DNA from: Erinaceus europaeus
Taxonomy: Eukaryota > Chordata > Mammalia > Eulipotyphla > Erinaceidae
NCBI RefSeq assembly: GCF_950295315.1
Contig: NC_080164.1
Span: forward strand, 107,531,587 to 107,595,586
Length of the DNA stretch: 64,000 nucleotides
Direction: 5' to 3'
A program made the translations under genes and the position numbers. A model generated the notes under the pieces. That model worked only from the letters and a program-made list of their open reading frames with translations. It was not told the origin of the DNA and did not search any database. Positions 63,788 to 64,000 of the stretch are shown one piece after another (positions within the stretch are counted from its first letter, which is position 1; every line of letters starts with the position of its first letter).

Positions 63788-64000
63788 ATTTTTTTTTTTT
63801 CCCCTCCAGGGTTATTGCTGGGCTCGGTGCCTGCACCATGAATCCACCGCTCCTGGAGGCCATTTCCCCCCCCCCTTTTTTTTTTTTTGTTGCCCTAGTT
63901 GTTGCAGCCTCTTTGTGGTTATTATTGCCATTGTTGACGTTGCTTTGTTGTTGGATAGGACAGAGAGAAATGGAGAGAGGAGGGGAAGACAGAGAGAGAG
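63788..64000 (-). mobile_element. SINE with 3' extension, antisense, cut by the window edge
   Basis: It has a T-run, ccctccagggttattgctgg, atgaatccaccgctcctgga, gttgccctagttgttgcagc and ggataggacagagagaaatg, and is close to consensus. Centre and head lie outside the window. Confidence 0.95.

Noticed and set aside
1..64000. CRISPR-like arrays or bacterial operons
   Set aside because: The regular repeats are dispersed SINEs and microsatellites; there are no spacer-repeat arrays or bacterial-type genes.

Overview
This window is repeat-dense mammalian genomic DNA with no host protein-coding gene that I can support. The dominant repeat is a tRNA-derived SINE of about 200-350 bp. It has a tRNA-like head with A and B boxes, a G-rich centre, a C/T-rich stretch and an A-rich or (TAAA)n tail. 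I recognise this family, together with several L1 3' ends seen here, from hedgehog (Erinaceus, Eulipotyphla). That assignment is from memory and unchecked. Nearly every open reading frame above 60 codons lies in a SINE, an L1, a microsatellite or the antisense of one of these.

Layout. Positions 1-13.7 kb hold SINEs of at least three tRNA-derived types, L1 3'UTR pieces, and a complete processed pseudogene of thymosin beta-4 (6487-7088, minus). Positions 13748-21966 hold an 8.2-kb L1 with both ends, a perfect 15-bp target-site duplication (TSD), a partly duplicated 5'UTR, an ORF1 broken by one stop and a decayed ORF2. Positions 23063-26862 hold a second, 5'-truncated L1 with its own TSD, interrupted by a minus-strand LTR that carries a tRNA-Gly 5' half and three 22-bp direct repeats. 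A 520-bp purine tract and a (TA)n run follow. Positions 27.8-52.5 kb are SINEs and L1 3' ends separated by unique stretches (the longest at about 28.6-29.6, 30.7-31.5, 32.2-32.9, 35.3-36.4, 39.5-41.4 and 47.5-47.9 kb), plus solo LTRs at 43885-44238 and 48664-49148. Positions 53782-55453 hold an L1 with the head-to-tail inversion of twin priming and a 9-bp TSD. Positions 57233-57481 hold a 3'-truncated 7SK RNA retrocopy without a tail. Positions 60393-63471 hold an L1 that keeps its 5' end (with a YY1-type site) but has lost ORF1 and most of ORF2. An LTR then interrupts its 3'UTR, and an antisense SINE runs off the right edge.

How it fits together. The L1s supply the endonuclease and reverse transcriptase. 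The SINEs, the thymosin pseudogene, the 7SK copy and a tailless SINE all look like products of that machinery: many have direct repeats and most have A-tails. The LTR copies are a separate retroviral-type component with 6-bp target duplications. I found no new functional system. The points most worth checking are the tRNA-Gly half inside an LTR, two tailless retrocopies, the duplicated L1 5'UTR, an optional 0.2-kb module in L1 3'UTRs, and the repeated antisense nesting of SINEs in the C/T tracts of other SINEs.
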